Positions 26,401 to 38,200 of a DNA stretch of 64,000 bases are shown in pieces. The DNA lies in assembly GCA_025200525.1 (NCBI GenBank), contig JANUSC010000383.1:1-64000 (forward strand). Reading direction: 5' to 3'. Source of the DNA: Camellia lanceoleosa (taxonomy: Eukaryota; Streptophyta; Magnoliopsida; Ericales; Theaceae). The notes under the pieces were generated by a model. It did not search any database. It was not told the DNA's origin and saw nothing but the letters and a program-made list of their open reading frames with translations. The translations under genes were made by a program, and so were the position numbers. The stretch's first letter is position 1. Every line of letters starts with the position of its first letter.

Positions 26401-28632
26401 TTTGGCAATTAAATAAAAAATGAAGTTGAATAAAAATAAAAAATAGAAGTTGCCTTAAAATTAAAAATGGATGTTCTTTCAAAAACCACTATACCTTAAC
26501 GATTTATTTGGAAATTAAGTAAAAAGGAAGTTGAAGAAAAAGAAATTGGGTAAAAATGGAAGTTGAATAAAAATAAAAAATGGAAGTTCATTCAAGAAAC
26601 CACTATAACTTAACGATCTATTTGGAAATTAAATAAAAAAGAAAGTTGAATAGAAAAGGAAATTGAATAAAACTAGAAGTTGAATAAAATTAACAATGTA
26701 ACTTCATTTAAGAAACCACTATACCTTAATGAATTATTTGGAAGTTAAATAAAAAAGGAAGTTGAATAAAAATAAAATGGAAGTTGCATAAAATTGAAAA
26801 TGGAAGTTTATTCAAGAAACCACTATACCTTAACGTTCTTTTTGGAAATTAACTAAAATGGAAGTTGAATAAAAAGAAAATTAAATAAAAAAGTAAGTTG
26901 AATAGAAAAAGAAATTGAATAAAAATGGATGTTGAATAAAAATAAAAATAAAAATGGATATTCATTGAAGAAACTAGTATACCTTAACAATCTATTTGGA
27001 AATTAAATAAATAAGGAAGTCAATAGAAAAGGAAATTAAATAAAATGGCAGTTGAATGCAAATAAAAATAGAAGTTCACAAAAATAAAAATAAAAATGAA
27101 AGTTGAATAGACATGGAAATTGAATAAAAATGAAGTTGAATAGAAAAGGAAATTGAATAAAATGAAAGTTGAATAAAATTAAAATGGCAATTCATTCAAA
27201 AACCATTATACCTTAACGATCTATTTGGAGATTAAATAAAAATGAAGTTGAATAAAAAAGAAGTTGAATAGAAAACAAAATTGAATAAAAATAAAAATGA
27301 AAGTTGCCTAAAATTCACAATGGAAGTTAATTCAAAAACCACTGACTTTAACAATCTATTTGGAAATCAAATAAAAATGAAGTTGAATAGAGAAGGAAAT
27401 TGAATAAAATGGAAGTTGTATAAAATTAAAAATGGCAGTTCATTGAAGAAACCACTATACCTTAACGATCTATTTGGAAATTAACTAAAAAAGGAAGTTG
27501 AATATAAATGGAAATTGAATAAAAATTGAAGTTGAATAAAAATAAAAATTGAAGTTGCCTAAAATTAACAATGGAATTTCATTTAAGAAACCGCTATACC
27601 TTAACGAATTATTTGGAAATTAAGTAAAAAAGAAAGTTGCATAAAAAAAAATAGAAGTTCATTCAAGAAACTAGTATACCATAACGATTATTTAGAAATT
27701 AAATAAAAAAGGAAGTTGAACAGAAAAGGAAATTGGATAAAATCAGAAGTTGAACAGAAATGGAAATTAAATAAAAAAGAACGTTGAATAGAAAAGGAAA
27801 TTGAATAAAAATGGAAGTTGAATAAAAATTAAAATGCAAGTTGCATAAAATTAAAATGGAAGTTCATTTAACAAACCACTATACCATAACTATCTATTTG
27901 GAAATTAAATAAAAAGGAAGTTGAATAGAAAAGGAAATTGAATCAAAATGGAAGTTGAATAAAAATAAAATGGAAGTTACATAAAAATAAAAATGGAAGT
28001 TGAATAAAATTAAAAATGAAAGTTGAATAAAAATAAAAAGGAAATTGAATAAAATTAAAAATGCAAGTTGAATAGAAAAGAAATTGATAAAAATGGAAGT
28101 TGAATAAAATAAAATGGAAGTTCATTCAAGAAACCACTATACCTTAACGATCTATTTAGAAATTAAATAAAATGGAAATTGAATAAAAATGAAAATGGAT
28201 GTTTCATAAAATAAAAATGGAAGTTCATTGAAGAAACTATTATATCTTAACGATCTACTTGGAAATTAAATAAAAACGGTTGAATAAAAATGGAAGTTGA
28301 ATAAAAATAAAAAAGGAAATTTGCATAAAATTAACAATGGAAGTTTATTCAAGAAACCACTATACCTTCAACTTCCTTTTCTATTCAACTTCCTTTTATA
28401 TTTAATTTCCAAATAGATCGTTATGGTATAATAGTTTTTGGAATTAAATTCCATTGTTAATTTTATAAAAATGAAAGTTCATTCAAAAAACCACTATATT
28501 TTAACGATCTATTTGGAAATTAAATAAAAAATGAAGTTGAATAGAAAAGAAAATTGAATAAAAATAAAATTGAATAAAAATGGAAGTTGCATAAAATTAA
28601 AAATGGAAGTTCATTCAATAAGCCACTATACC
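17431..28632. repeat. Satellite array 2, mixed orientation
   Basis: About 11.2 kb of the same satellite as array 1; the first 5 bp are the right target duplication of LTR C. Orientation switches repeatedly. By eye, plus blocks are about 17436-17590, 18810-18970, 19505-21610, 22560-22800, 23780-23880 and 25575-25670, with minus blocks between and most of 25670-28370 minus. In minus blocks the core reads ACCACTATACCTTAACGATC. A short plus patch lies at about 28370-28460. No gene is supported; runs such as FLNELPLLILCNFHF are the repeat read in frame. Confidence 0.95.
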
Positions 28633-28642
28633 TTTTTTTTTT
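28633..28642 (-). other. Poly(A) tail of the LINE
   Basis: Run of 10 T on the plus strand (A on the LINE strand) at the junction with satellite. The short length suggests some age or erosion. Confidence 0.85.
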
Positions 28643-29658
28643 ATCAGCAAAAAACTTTATTGATATGAAGCACAAAACATGCAAACATTACATCAACAAA
28701 GTGCGGGAGTGCACTAAGCATCATAGCTAACCTTAACGATCCCAACTAGGTTGGCACCGCAAAGGAAGCACAATCATATGCTAGCACGAGCCCAAGATTG
28801 GAGAGAAACCAATCAGAAACATACAGAAAAGGAAAGAAAAAAGAAGATCAAAACCACACTACACCAACAGCAGCAGCCTACAACCAGCAGAAGCACACCA
28901 GCATTAGACTGCAGAGCCATTCCTAATACAGAAACACTTAACAGATGATATATATGGGACACCAAACTATAGCAAAGAATCCAGACAACAATTAATCTGG
29001 TGCATAAGGCAAGAAACTCCTCCCCAAACAGATGCATCGCACACAAGAAGAAGCCTCAAGGAACCAAAATTTTCAGTATGCATAAGGAGAAGGTCAATGA
29101 AGTTGGTTTGAGGAGCACTGAGGCTAAGAGAGACCCCTACAAACAATTTATCTACCCTTCAAACTTCTCCAGAACTCCTCACCAACAATCCGAAAGCATT
29201 CTACCAAAGAAATTTTAGAGACCAACAAAACTAAGGGCCCTGCTATGAACAAGACACCCACCAAATCATAGTGATACAGCTGCTACCCCCTCAAAGCTAT
29301 TGATTGTGGCTTAACACAAAATGAACTTGCTAGCAGGCGAATTAGCAAAGCACATCAGCCAACCATCACAACAGGCTGTTCTCTCTCCCACCCAGAATGG
29401 ATCAAGAACAAAGGGTAAAATGTAACAACAACACTGCTGCCATGAGCACAACACTGCCTACTCCCACCTGGAAGCTCACTTAGCCAAACTGCTAAAGACA
29501 ACCCTGCCAACCTAAAGGATTAACTAATGACAAGGCACCCCCACCAACCAAGACATCCACCCTGTCTGCTGCCAGAGGATTTTCATAGCCAAATCAGAGG
29601 AAAACAACCCTTCGCAACACAGCCGACCACCCCTTCATAGAGAAACAACCAGAACCGC
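28643..29658 (-). other. LINE 3' UTR with polyadenylation signal
   Basis: About 1 kb between the ORF2 stop (29659-29661) and the tail. AATAAA on the minus strand (28656-28661) lies ~13 bases before the poly(A) tail, as expected of a polyadenylation signal. Short open frames on both strands here show no recognisable domain. A 12-mer at 28730-28741 coincides with the satellite core. Confidence 0.75.
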
Positions 29659-32600
29659 TTAATCCCTACCGAGGCACCTTCTAATCTGATCGAGATTGAA
29701 AACAAAGTCATGATAAGGATACTGCCACTCCTTAGAAGTTGATCTTAGCCACAGAGCCACTCTATACTTAACTTGATCAGAGAGGCTGTCAACATCAGCA
29801 GCTACGTTATTGAAGACACATTCATTTCTTTGCTTCCAAAGAGACCAAAGGGTTACAAGAGGGACACATCTCCAAATTACCTTCTCTCTCTTCTTAAACT
29901 TACCACCCTCCCACCATCAAGCAAACAATCAATCGTGCTGCATTGCCCAACAAAGACCCCACCACTCTAACAAAGCCGACCATACCTTCCACACAAAATG
30001 ACAATGTAAGAGCACATGTAACACGACTCTTCTTGCTCACACAAGCAACACAAGGTCGAAGTTCCTCCAGGGAGGACACCTATTTTCTGAAGGAACACAG
30101 AGGTCTTAACCTTATGTTTCCAAGCGAGCCATCCAAAAAACTGGACTTTAGGGGGCAGAACCTTATTCCACAGCATTCTAGGACCACCCAATTGATACCC
30201 AACACAACCGAAAAGTTCTTGTACAACGGTTAACAAAAATACCTGATGTTGTGGCTGACCACTTCGGATAATCAACACTCTCCAACCAAATTAATGGACC
30301 AGATGAGATAACCGAAACCAATCTCAGCCAATCTACTCTTTCCCATTCAAACAACTCTCTTCTAAATAATAAGTTCCACTCCCCCGAGGATGCCTTTATA
30401 TCAACAAAAAATCTAAGAGTGCCTTTCTTTTCCTTTGACAAGCTAAACAGTCTAGGAAATTCCACTCTCAAACAGTGCCCATTACACCACATATCCTCCC
30501 AAAATCTAACCCTACAGCCATCACCCACTTGCACTTTGAAATTAGTAAGAAAACACTCCAACATAGAGGGGTAGAGAGAGGCCACAGAGGTAATATCTCG
30601 CCATAATTTTGATCGCCATCGCTAACACTGCATTCGGCAAACCAAAGAAGACGCCTCAATGTTGTACTTGCTGCAGATTACTTTTCTCCACAGAGCTTTT
30701 GACTCACCAGCAAACCTCCACCACCACTTCAGTAACAAATAGGAATTAGCAACTCTAACCTTCCTAACGCCCAACCCTCCTTCAGCAATGCTTTTGGTAA
30801 CCTCCTCCCATTTGACTAGATGAACCTTCCTTTTGAGATCCGAGCCACCCCATAAAAAAGCAGCTTGGATTCTTTCAAAATCCTTAGCCACTCCCTCTGG
30901 CATTCTAAACAAAGATAGATAGTAAACTGGTAAGCAAGAGAGCACTGATTTTATCAAAGCCAACCTACCCGCAAAAGACAACATCCTCCTCTTCCAACCT
31001 GCCAGCCTAGCTTTAACTTTCTCAATAACTGGTAACCAGGTCTTCCTCTTGCTAGGACTATCCCCTAGAGGGAGCCCAAGATAACTCAATGGTAACGAGC
31101 CAGACTTGCAATTCAATTTAGTAGCAAAAGCTTCCAGGACATCAGAATCCACTCCTACACCACAAACCACACTCTTCCGATAGTTTATTTTCAACCCTGA
31201 TACTAGCTCAAAACAACGAAGGATCCTCTTTATATTGACTACTTCCCCTACCTCAGCCTCACAAAATAAGATAGCATCATCTCATGAATTGCAAATGGGA
31301 CACCACAACCCCAAAGAACCCCAACCTTAACACCCTTAATTAATTTCATATCTAATGCTCGACAATAGGACATTCAAGCATTCTCGCCACTATAATGAAT
31401 AGAAACGAGAGAGAGGGTCACCCCGCTTAGCCCTTTTGGGGAGAGAATTCTTCAGAGGAGAACCATTCACAAGGATCGAGAGCCTAGCAGAGGAGACACA
31501 TTCTCTAATCCAAGCAATCCACCTAGCACCAAAACCAAATCTGGACAACATAGAGAAGAGGAATTCCCAATTGACAGAATCATAGGCCTTTTCAAAATCT
31601 GGCTTCAATATCACACCCTTCCTTTTGGCCTTTTTCCACCCATCAACAACCTCATTTGCTATTAGGACTCCATCCAAGATATTCCTGCCACGAAGAAAGG
31701 CAGATTGAGCTTCACTGATTATTTCGGGCAAAACCTTTCTAAGTCTACATGATAACACCTTTGATAGAATTTTGTACAGAGACCCCACAAGACTTATGGG
31801 CCCAAAATCTTCCAACCCCATTACATTCTCTTTTTTAGGCACTAAGGTTATGAAAGCACTATTGATACCCCTTACCAGTTTACCATGGGAATGAAACTCC
31901 TTCATAAATTGGATCACTTCCCCCTTCATCAACTTCCAATGCTTCTGAAAGCATAACAGGTTGAACCCATCTGGCCCTGGAGCTTTGTTGCCATCACAAT
32001 TTTTTACGGCCGCCCATAGCTCTTCCTCAGCAAATTCTGCTTCTAACAATTCGAATACCTGACTGTTCCCAACAGACCTAAACACACCATCAAGGGTAGG
32101 TCTGAATTTCCACTCCTCTGAGAAATGCTTCTTAAAGTGCCTATACACTTCACGTTTAACTTCCCCAGGTTCTTCAAACACCCTACCATCCACAGTAACA
32201 GAGTGAGCCCATTTTTGCTTTGCCTACTAGTGGCCATTACATGGAAAAATCTAGTATTCTTATCTCCCTTCAAAGTCCAGTCAAGTCTCGCTTTTTGAAG
32301 CCATATCCACTCAAATTTCTTCTACTAAGTCACGGACCTCACTATTGACCACTTTTCTCCTTGCCTTCTCCGAATCTACTAGAACTCTTGTTTTTGCTAG
32401 TAAATCAAGCTTGTTCAACTCCTCTTCCGCATCCTTAAGTTTAGCTGAGACATCCCCAAAAACTTCTCTATTCCACTTACGCAAAGCCTCTCTAGGCAAT
32501 TTCAGTTTACTTTGAATAATGAAGCCTGCCCACCCATCTACTCTTGCCTCCTTCCAGACATTCTCAATAAAAGTAGAGAACTGAGGGTGTAACACCCAAG

Positions 32601-33332
32601 CATTAATGAATCTAAATGGTCTAGGGCCCCAATCCCTCTCCTCCTCTATGAGGATTAAAGGGCAGTGATCTGATAAAATTCTAGGCAAACCCCACAATTT
32701 GAATTTAAAAACTTCTAACCATTCTGGATTTACTAGAAACCTATCTAACTTGCTCCACTTATCCCCTTCTTGAGCACTGCACCAAGTAAACTTCCTTCCT
32801 TGCAGCGAGACTTCTGACAATTCACATGACTCAATGAAACTGTTAAATTCCTTCATACCCCTGTCCCTTCTAGAGCAGCCTATCCTCTCCCCCACACATC
32901 TGATTTCATTAAAATCACCACCAAGACACCAGGGCTTAGGGAAAATAGATTTCAACCCTACCAGAGTATCCCACAGCTTCCTTCTCTTATCCACTACATT
33001 AGGAGCATAAACATTAACTAAGATACACTCGAAGGAATTTAGAATAGTACCTGAAAGTAGTATAAAGCTCCTATTACAGTAGCAATCTGAAAGTTGGAAA
33101 TCCTTGGATCCCAAATGCAAAGCAATCCTCCTGAGTTACCCTCAGAATCTACATACATATGGTCCATATTGGCTTTTGGCCATAGAGCTTTAACATCTAA
33201 CTCAGAGCAACTTGATAACTTGGTCTCTTGGAGGAAGACAATATCAATTTTTCTGTCAACAATCAGACTTCTAATCTTGCCTTTTTTCTCCCTTCTACCC
33301 AAACCTCTACAATTCCAAGAAAGAATCTTCAT
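29659..33332 (-). pseudogene. LINE ORF2: endonuclease and reverse transcriptase, broken
   Basis: Starts MKILSWNCRGLG at 33332. The N-terminal AP endonuclease keeps its key motifs: NCRGLG, LQETK (~33220-33230), GGDFNEI (~32903-32923) and SDHCPL (~32658-32675). A frameshift at ~33040-33120 splits it. The linker motif LKGDKNTRFFH follows (~32240-32273). Reverse transcriptase (32193-30622) shows NKAPGPDGF, SLVGSLYKILSKVL, FEKAYDSVNW and RGDPLS. The catalytic DD (31276-31281, DDAILFCE) survives, but the preceding residues are lost in a disrupted segment (about 31195-31390). KINYRKS and LSYLGLPLG mark the thumb. A zf-RVT region (30278-29967: PPKVQFFGWLAWKHK, CCLCEQEE) and a tail with SLWKQRNECVF end at TAA 29659-29661. 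Several frameshifts make it non-functional as written. Confidence 0.9.
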
Positions 33333-33374
33333 TAGAATACAAATATATCTCAGAGCCCTCTTGCCGAGAGCTTC

Positions 33375-35298
33375 TCACAATCTCGACCCACCCCATCCGC
33401 CCCTTGTCCTCTCGCTCCATTTCCAAATCTTCTTCGCCTCAGCTTCTTTCCCTTCATAATTAATCCCTAACAGCCTCCCTATTTGAAGAGTAGCACAAGC
33501 TTCTTCCCGAATTAATCCTTCTTCCCCTGACCTGCTGCCAAACGGAATGGAGGACGTTAACGCTGTCACTGCCGGCCTGAAGATGACACCTTTAGACCCT
33601 TTCTTACTAGATGAAGCACTCATCTGGTTCATGTTTCTAACAAACCCAGAGAAACCACCGATCTGCTTTTGAGTACAATGACCCAAGTGCTTTTCGCCTC
33701 TTCCCCTTGCCCTTCGAGCCTTCCTTCTCTGTTGACAAAACCTTCCGTAGTGTAGACTTGTTGGGTTGGGTACACAGCACTAAAGGCCTACTCTTTTTGG
33801 CTTCCTCAATGGGCCTATCTGCCCCAAACTTCTTTGATGTAGATTGCTCTGGATCTGCTCCATCCACAGTCTCGGATAGCCCACAATTGTTGTTTAGAAC
33901 TTGGCCCAAAATGACCTCTAGATTTATTCCTGGCCTTTCTAACCCCGATGCAGTACAACTCCTCATAAAGCCTGGTGTACACACCTGGCCATCCACCTTT
34001 TGATAAACCTCGTTTACACCCTTGTCAGGGCTAGCCAACACCATCATTACCTCTTCCTCACATGCTCCATTCACATTTCCGAAGTCCTTCAGTGAGTCCT
34101 CCACTGCCGAAGCATGCAGTAGCCCATTATCTTCAACCAGCTCAACCTCTTCCCTTATCTGATTTGTCTCACTAACATGATCCAAAGACATTCCTTCCGC
34201 CACTTCAAAGAACTGAGTCACCGCCACGTCATTTCTCATCACCTTCTCCTCACTGAGTTTATCTTGAAGCCCCAGATCAGGACAGTTCAAGGAATCCGAC
34301 CCTTCTTCGAAATGAATCTTGCATTTGCACACCTCTTTCACCACTTCAGACACCACCCTTTGCTCCTCGCAAACTCTTACTGGATGGGCCTTCCCTTTAC
34401 ACTCCAGGGTGATAACTTGATTAATAAGATCCATACTTTTTGTTGCAACTCTGACTTTTGCACTCTCAATGAAGTCGATTGCTAACATCACCTTCAAAAT
34501 TAAGAACTTCACCCCACAAACTACCAATCTTCTTCAAGGTACTGCTACTCCAGAGATTAAGAGGAATGCCATAACAGCTTAGCCATACCCCCCTCTCTTG
34601 GCCCAATTTTAGATCATCATTCCAGTCAGTAATAAACTCGCTCCATTCATAGATCCATGGGTAAAACAGTGGCATTTTAGACTTCATTTCTTCCTTAGAA
34701 TCGAACGTTACGACTACATCTCGCCACCCCTCTCTTACCAAAACCTCACCCACTCCTTGTATTTTTAACTCTGCTTTCAAATCTTGAGCACATCGAGTCG
34801 CTTTTGAGCCTTATAATGACACTCTCAGACACCCATCCATTACCCACCTCATCCACTTCCTCGTAATGCTACCCCGATATTGGTTGGTCTTGTCTCAAGA
34901 ACTACTTCAAAGAAAGGATCTATGGTCCCTCAATCAACCACGCTCCTTTCACATCCTGCATTCTTCAACCCGCGATTAGATAAACCTTCCACGCGATTTT
35001 TAGGACTCACCCTTGGCCTAACTTTCTCCTCACAGATTTCAAAGACTCTTGACTTCGTGGCCTTATCATCTACCCACAAACCATTAGCTTTTTTGGATGG
35101 CCACTTCCACAAGAACAGGTACCAAACCGAACAAACCCAAACCTTGAGTTCTTCACCTTGTGCCTCTTCTCAGGATAAAGACATCTTTACCAAGCCAAAA
35201 TTCATAAACAACTTATACAAATTTTCAATCCATTGAGTTAGGGATATTATCCACAAAGACTGTGAGCAGCCCCTCTCTTGGCCCATGAGTCCTGGTAG
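33375..35298 (-). pseudogene. LINE ORF1: RNA-binding protein with RRM and DUF4283-like region, broken
   Basis: Nucleic-acid-binding ORF1 of a plant L1. Near 35180-35270 the minus strand reads TVFVDNIPNSMD followed after two stops by VVYEFWLGKDVFI, a decayed RRM. At 34780-34466 EGWRDVVVTFDSKEEM and RGVWLSCYGIPLNLW match the DUF4283-like region of plant LINE ORF1. A charged, low-complexity middle follows (34527-33637). The C-terminal end (33686-33375) includes ATLQIGRLLGINYEGKEAEA and lies just upstream of ORF2. Stops and frameshifts separate these pieces. Open frames on the plus strand here are shadows. The family call is firm; the exact ORF ends are not. Confidence 0.8.
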
Positions 35299-38200
35299 CT
35301 TGGAAATTAAATAAAAAAAGAAGTTCAATAGAAAAGGAAATTGAATAAAAATGGATGTTGAATAAAAATGGAAGTTGCATAAAATTAAAAATTGAAGTTC
35401 ATTCAAGAAACCACTATACCTTAACGATCTATTTGGAAATTAAATAAAAAAACAAATTGAATAAAAAATGAAGTTGAATAGAATAGGAAATTGAATAAAA
35501 ATCGAAGTTCATTTAAGAAACTACTATACCTTAACGATCTATTTGGAAATTAAAGAAAAAAGGAAGTTCAATAGAATAGGAAATTGAATAAAAAAGAAAT
35601 TGAATAAAAACGGAAGTTGGAAGTTACATAAAATTAAAAATGGAAGTTAAGTCAAGAAACCACTATACCTTAACGATCTATTTGGAAATTAAATATAAAA
35701 GGAAGTTGAATAGAAAAGGAAGTTGAATAAAAATAAAAAAGGAAATTTGCATAAAATTAACAATGAAATTTTATTCAAGAAACCACTATACCTTCCCTTT
35801 GCTATTCAACTTTCATTTTTATTTAACATCTATTTTTATTCAACTTCCATTTTTCTATTCAACTTTCTTTTTTATTTAATGGATGAACTTCATAGTTATT
35901 TTTATACAACTTCCATTTTTATTTTATTCAACGTCTTTTTTTATTTTTAATTTTATGCAACTTCCATTTTTATTCATTTTTATGTTTATTCAATTTCATT
36001 TTCTATTCAACTTCTTTTTTTTTTTTAATTTCCAAATAGATCGTTAAGGTATAGTGGTTTCTTGAATGAACTTCCATTTTTATTTTTATTGAACTTCCAC
36101 TTTTATTCATTTTCCTTTTCTATTCAACTTCCATTGTTAATATCTTAACTTCCATTTTTATTCAATTTCCTTTTCTATTTTTATGCAACTTTTATTTTTA
36201 TTCAACTTCATTTTTCATTTAATTTCCAAACAGGTCGTTAAGATATAGTGGTTTCTTGAATTAACTTCCATTGTTAATTTTAGGCAACTTTAACGATTTA
36301 TGTGGAAATTAAATAGAAAAGGAAATTGAATAGAAAAGAAAATTGAATAAATATGGAAATTGAATAAAAACAAAAATGGAAGTTCATTCAAGAAACTAGT
36401 ATACCATAATATCTATTTGGAAATTAAATAAAAAAAGGAAGTTGAACAAAAATGGAAGCTGAATTAAAAAGGAAGTTGAATAAAAATAAAAATGGAAGTT
36501 GTATAAAATTAAAAATGGAAGTTCATTCAAGAAATCACTATACCTTAACAATCTATTTGGAAATTAAATAAAAAATGAAGTTGAATAGAAAATGAAATCG
36601 AATAAAAATGGAAGTTGCATAAAATTAAAAATGGAAGTTGCATCAAAATTGAAAATGGAAGTTCATTCAGGAAACCACTATATCTTAACGATCTATTTGC
36701 AAATTAAATAAAAATGGAAGTTGTATATAATTAAATAAAAATAAAAAATGGAAGTTCATTCAATAAACCAGTATAACTTAACGATCTATTTGGAAATTAA
36801 CTAAAAAAGGAAGTTGAATAGAAATGGAAATTGAATAAAAATGGAAGTTGCATAAAATTAAAAATGGAAGTTCGTTCAAGAAACCATTATACCTTAACGA
36901 TCTATTTGGAAATTAAATAAAAAAATGTAGTTGAATAGAAAAAGGAAATTGAATACAAATGGAAGTTGAATACAAATAGAATGGAAGTTGAATAGAAAAT
37001 GAAATTGATTGAAAATGGAAGTTGCATAAAATTAACAACGGAAGTTCATTCAAGAAACCATTATACCTTAACAATCTATTTGGAAATTGAATAGAAAAGA
37101 AAATTGAATAAATATGGAAATTGAATAAAAATATAAATGGAAGATGAATAAAAATAAAAATAGAAGTTGCATAAAATTTAAAATGGAAGTTCATTTCCAA
37201 GAAACCACTATATCTTAACTATCTATTTGGAAATTAAAAAAAAAAAAAAAAAAAGGTAGTTGAATAGAGAAGGAAATTGAATAGTTGAATAAAAACAAAA
37301 AGATCGTTAAGGTACAGTGGTTTCTTGAATGAACTTCAATTGTTAATTTCATGCAACTTCCATTTTTATTCGATTTCATTTTCTAGTCAACTTCCTTTTT
37401 TATTTAATTGCCAAATAGATCGTTAAGGAATAGTGGTTTTTTGAATTAACTTCCATTATTAATTTTAGGCAACTTGCATTTTTATTCAATTTTGTTTTCT
37501 ATTCAACTTCCTTTTTTATTTAATTGCCAAATAGATCGTTAAGGTATAGTGGTTTCTTGAATGAACTTCCATTGTTAATTTTATGCAACTTTCATTTTTA
37601 TTTTTATTCAACTTCCATTTTTATTCAATTTCCTTGTCTATTCAACTTCCTTTTTTTTTTTTTTTAATTTCCAAATAGATCGTTATGGTATAGTGGTTTC
37701 TTGAATGAACTTCCATTGTTAATTTTATGCAACTTCCATTTTTATTTTATTCAACTTCCATTTTTATTTTTATTCATCTTGCTTTTCTATTCAACTTTTT
37801 TTAATGAATAAAATAGATAGAAGCATAGAAAAGGAAATTGAATAAAAATGGAAGTTGAAGAGAGAAAATAATGGAATAAAAATGGAAGTTCATTTAAAAA
37901 ATCACTATGCATTAACGATCTATTTGGAAATTAAATAAAAATGGAAGTTGAATAAAAATATAAATGGAAGTTGAATAAAAATGGAAATGGAATTTGCATA
38001 TAATTAAAAAAAAAAGGAAGTTGAATAGAAAAGAAACCTAATAAAAGTAGAAGTTGAATAAAAATAAAAATGGAAGTTGAAAGAAAAATAAAAATGGAAG
38101 TTGCATAAAATTAGAAATTGAATAAAAATAGAAGTTGAATAAAAAAGGAAATTGAATAAAAATGCAAGTTTAATAAAAATGGAAAGAGAAGTTGAATAAA

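Larger units (their letters stand above)
28633..35298 (-). mobile_element. L1-type LINE retrotransposon, minus strand
   Basis: About 6.7 kb, carrying in its own orientation an ORF1 remnant, ORF2 (AP endonuclease, reverse transcriptase, zinc-binding C-terminus), a ~1-kb 3' UTR with AATAAA, and a poly(A) tail. It sits in the satellite: the left flank ends in the satellite core ...CCACTATACC and the right flank resumes at TTGGAAATTAAAT. About 10 bp of the satellite unit is missing between them and I see no target duplication. The 5' end starts close to or within the ORF1 RRM, so it is probably 5'-truncated. ORF1 and ORF2 are broken by frameshifts. The exact right edge is uncertain by a few bases. 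Confidence 0.9.

Noticed and set aside
28751..29218. Short open frames in the LINE 3' UTR as possible host genes
   Set aside because: They fall between the ORF2 stop and the polyadenylation signal of the LINE, overlap each other on both strands and show no domain.
33094..33459. Plus-strand open frames opposite the LINE (also 33707-34003, 34177-34485, 34880-35236)
   Set aside because: They lie antisense to recognisable ORF1 or ORF2 domains and carry no motif of their own.
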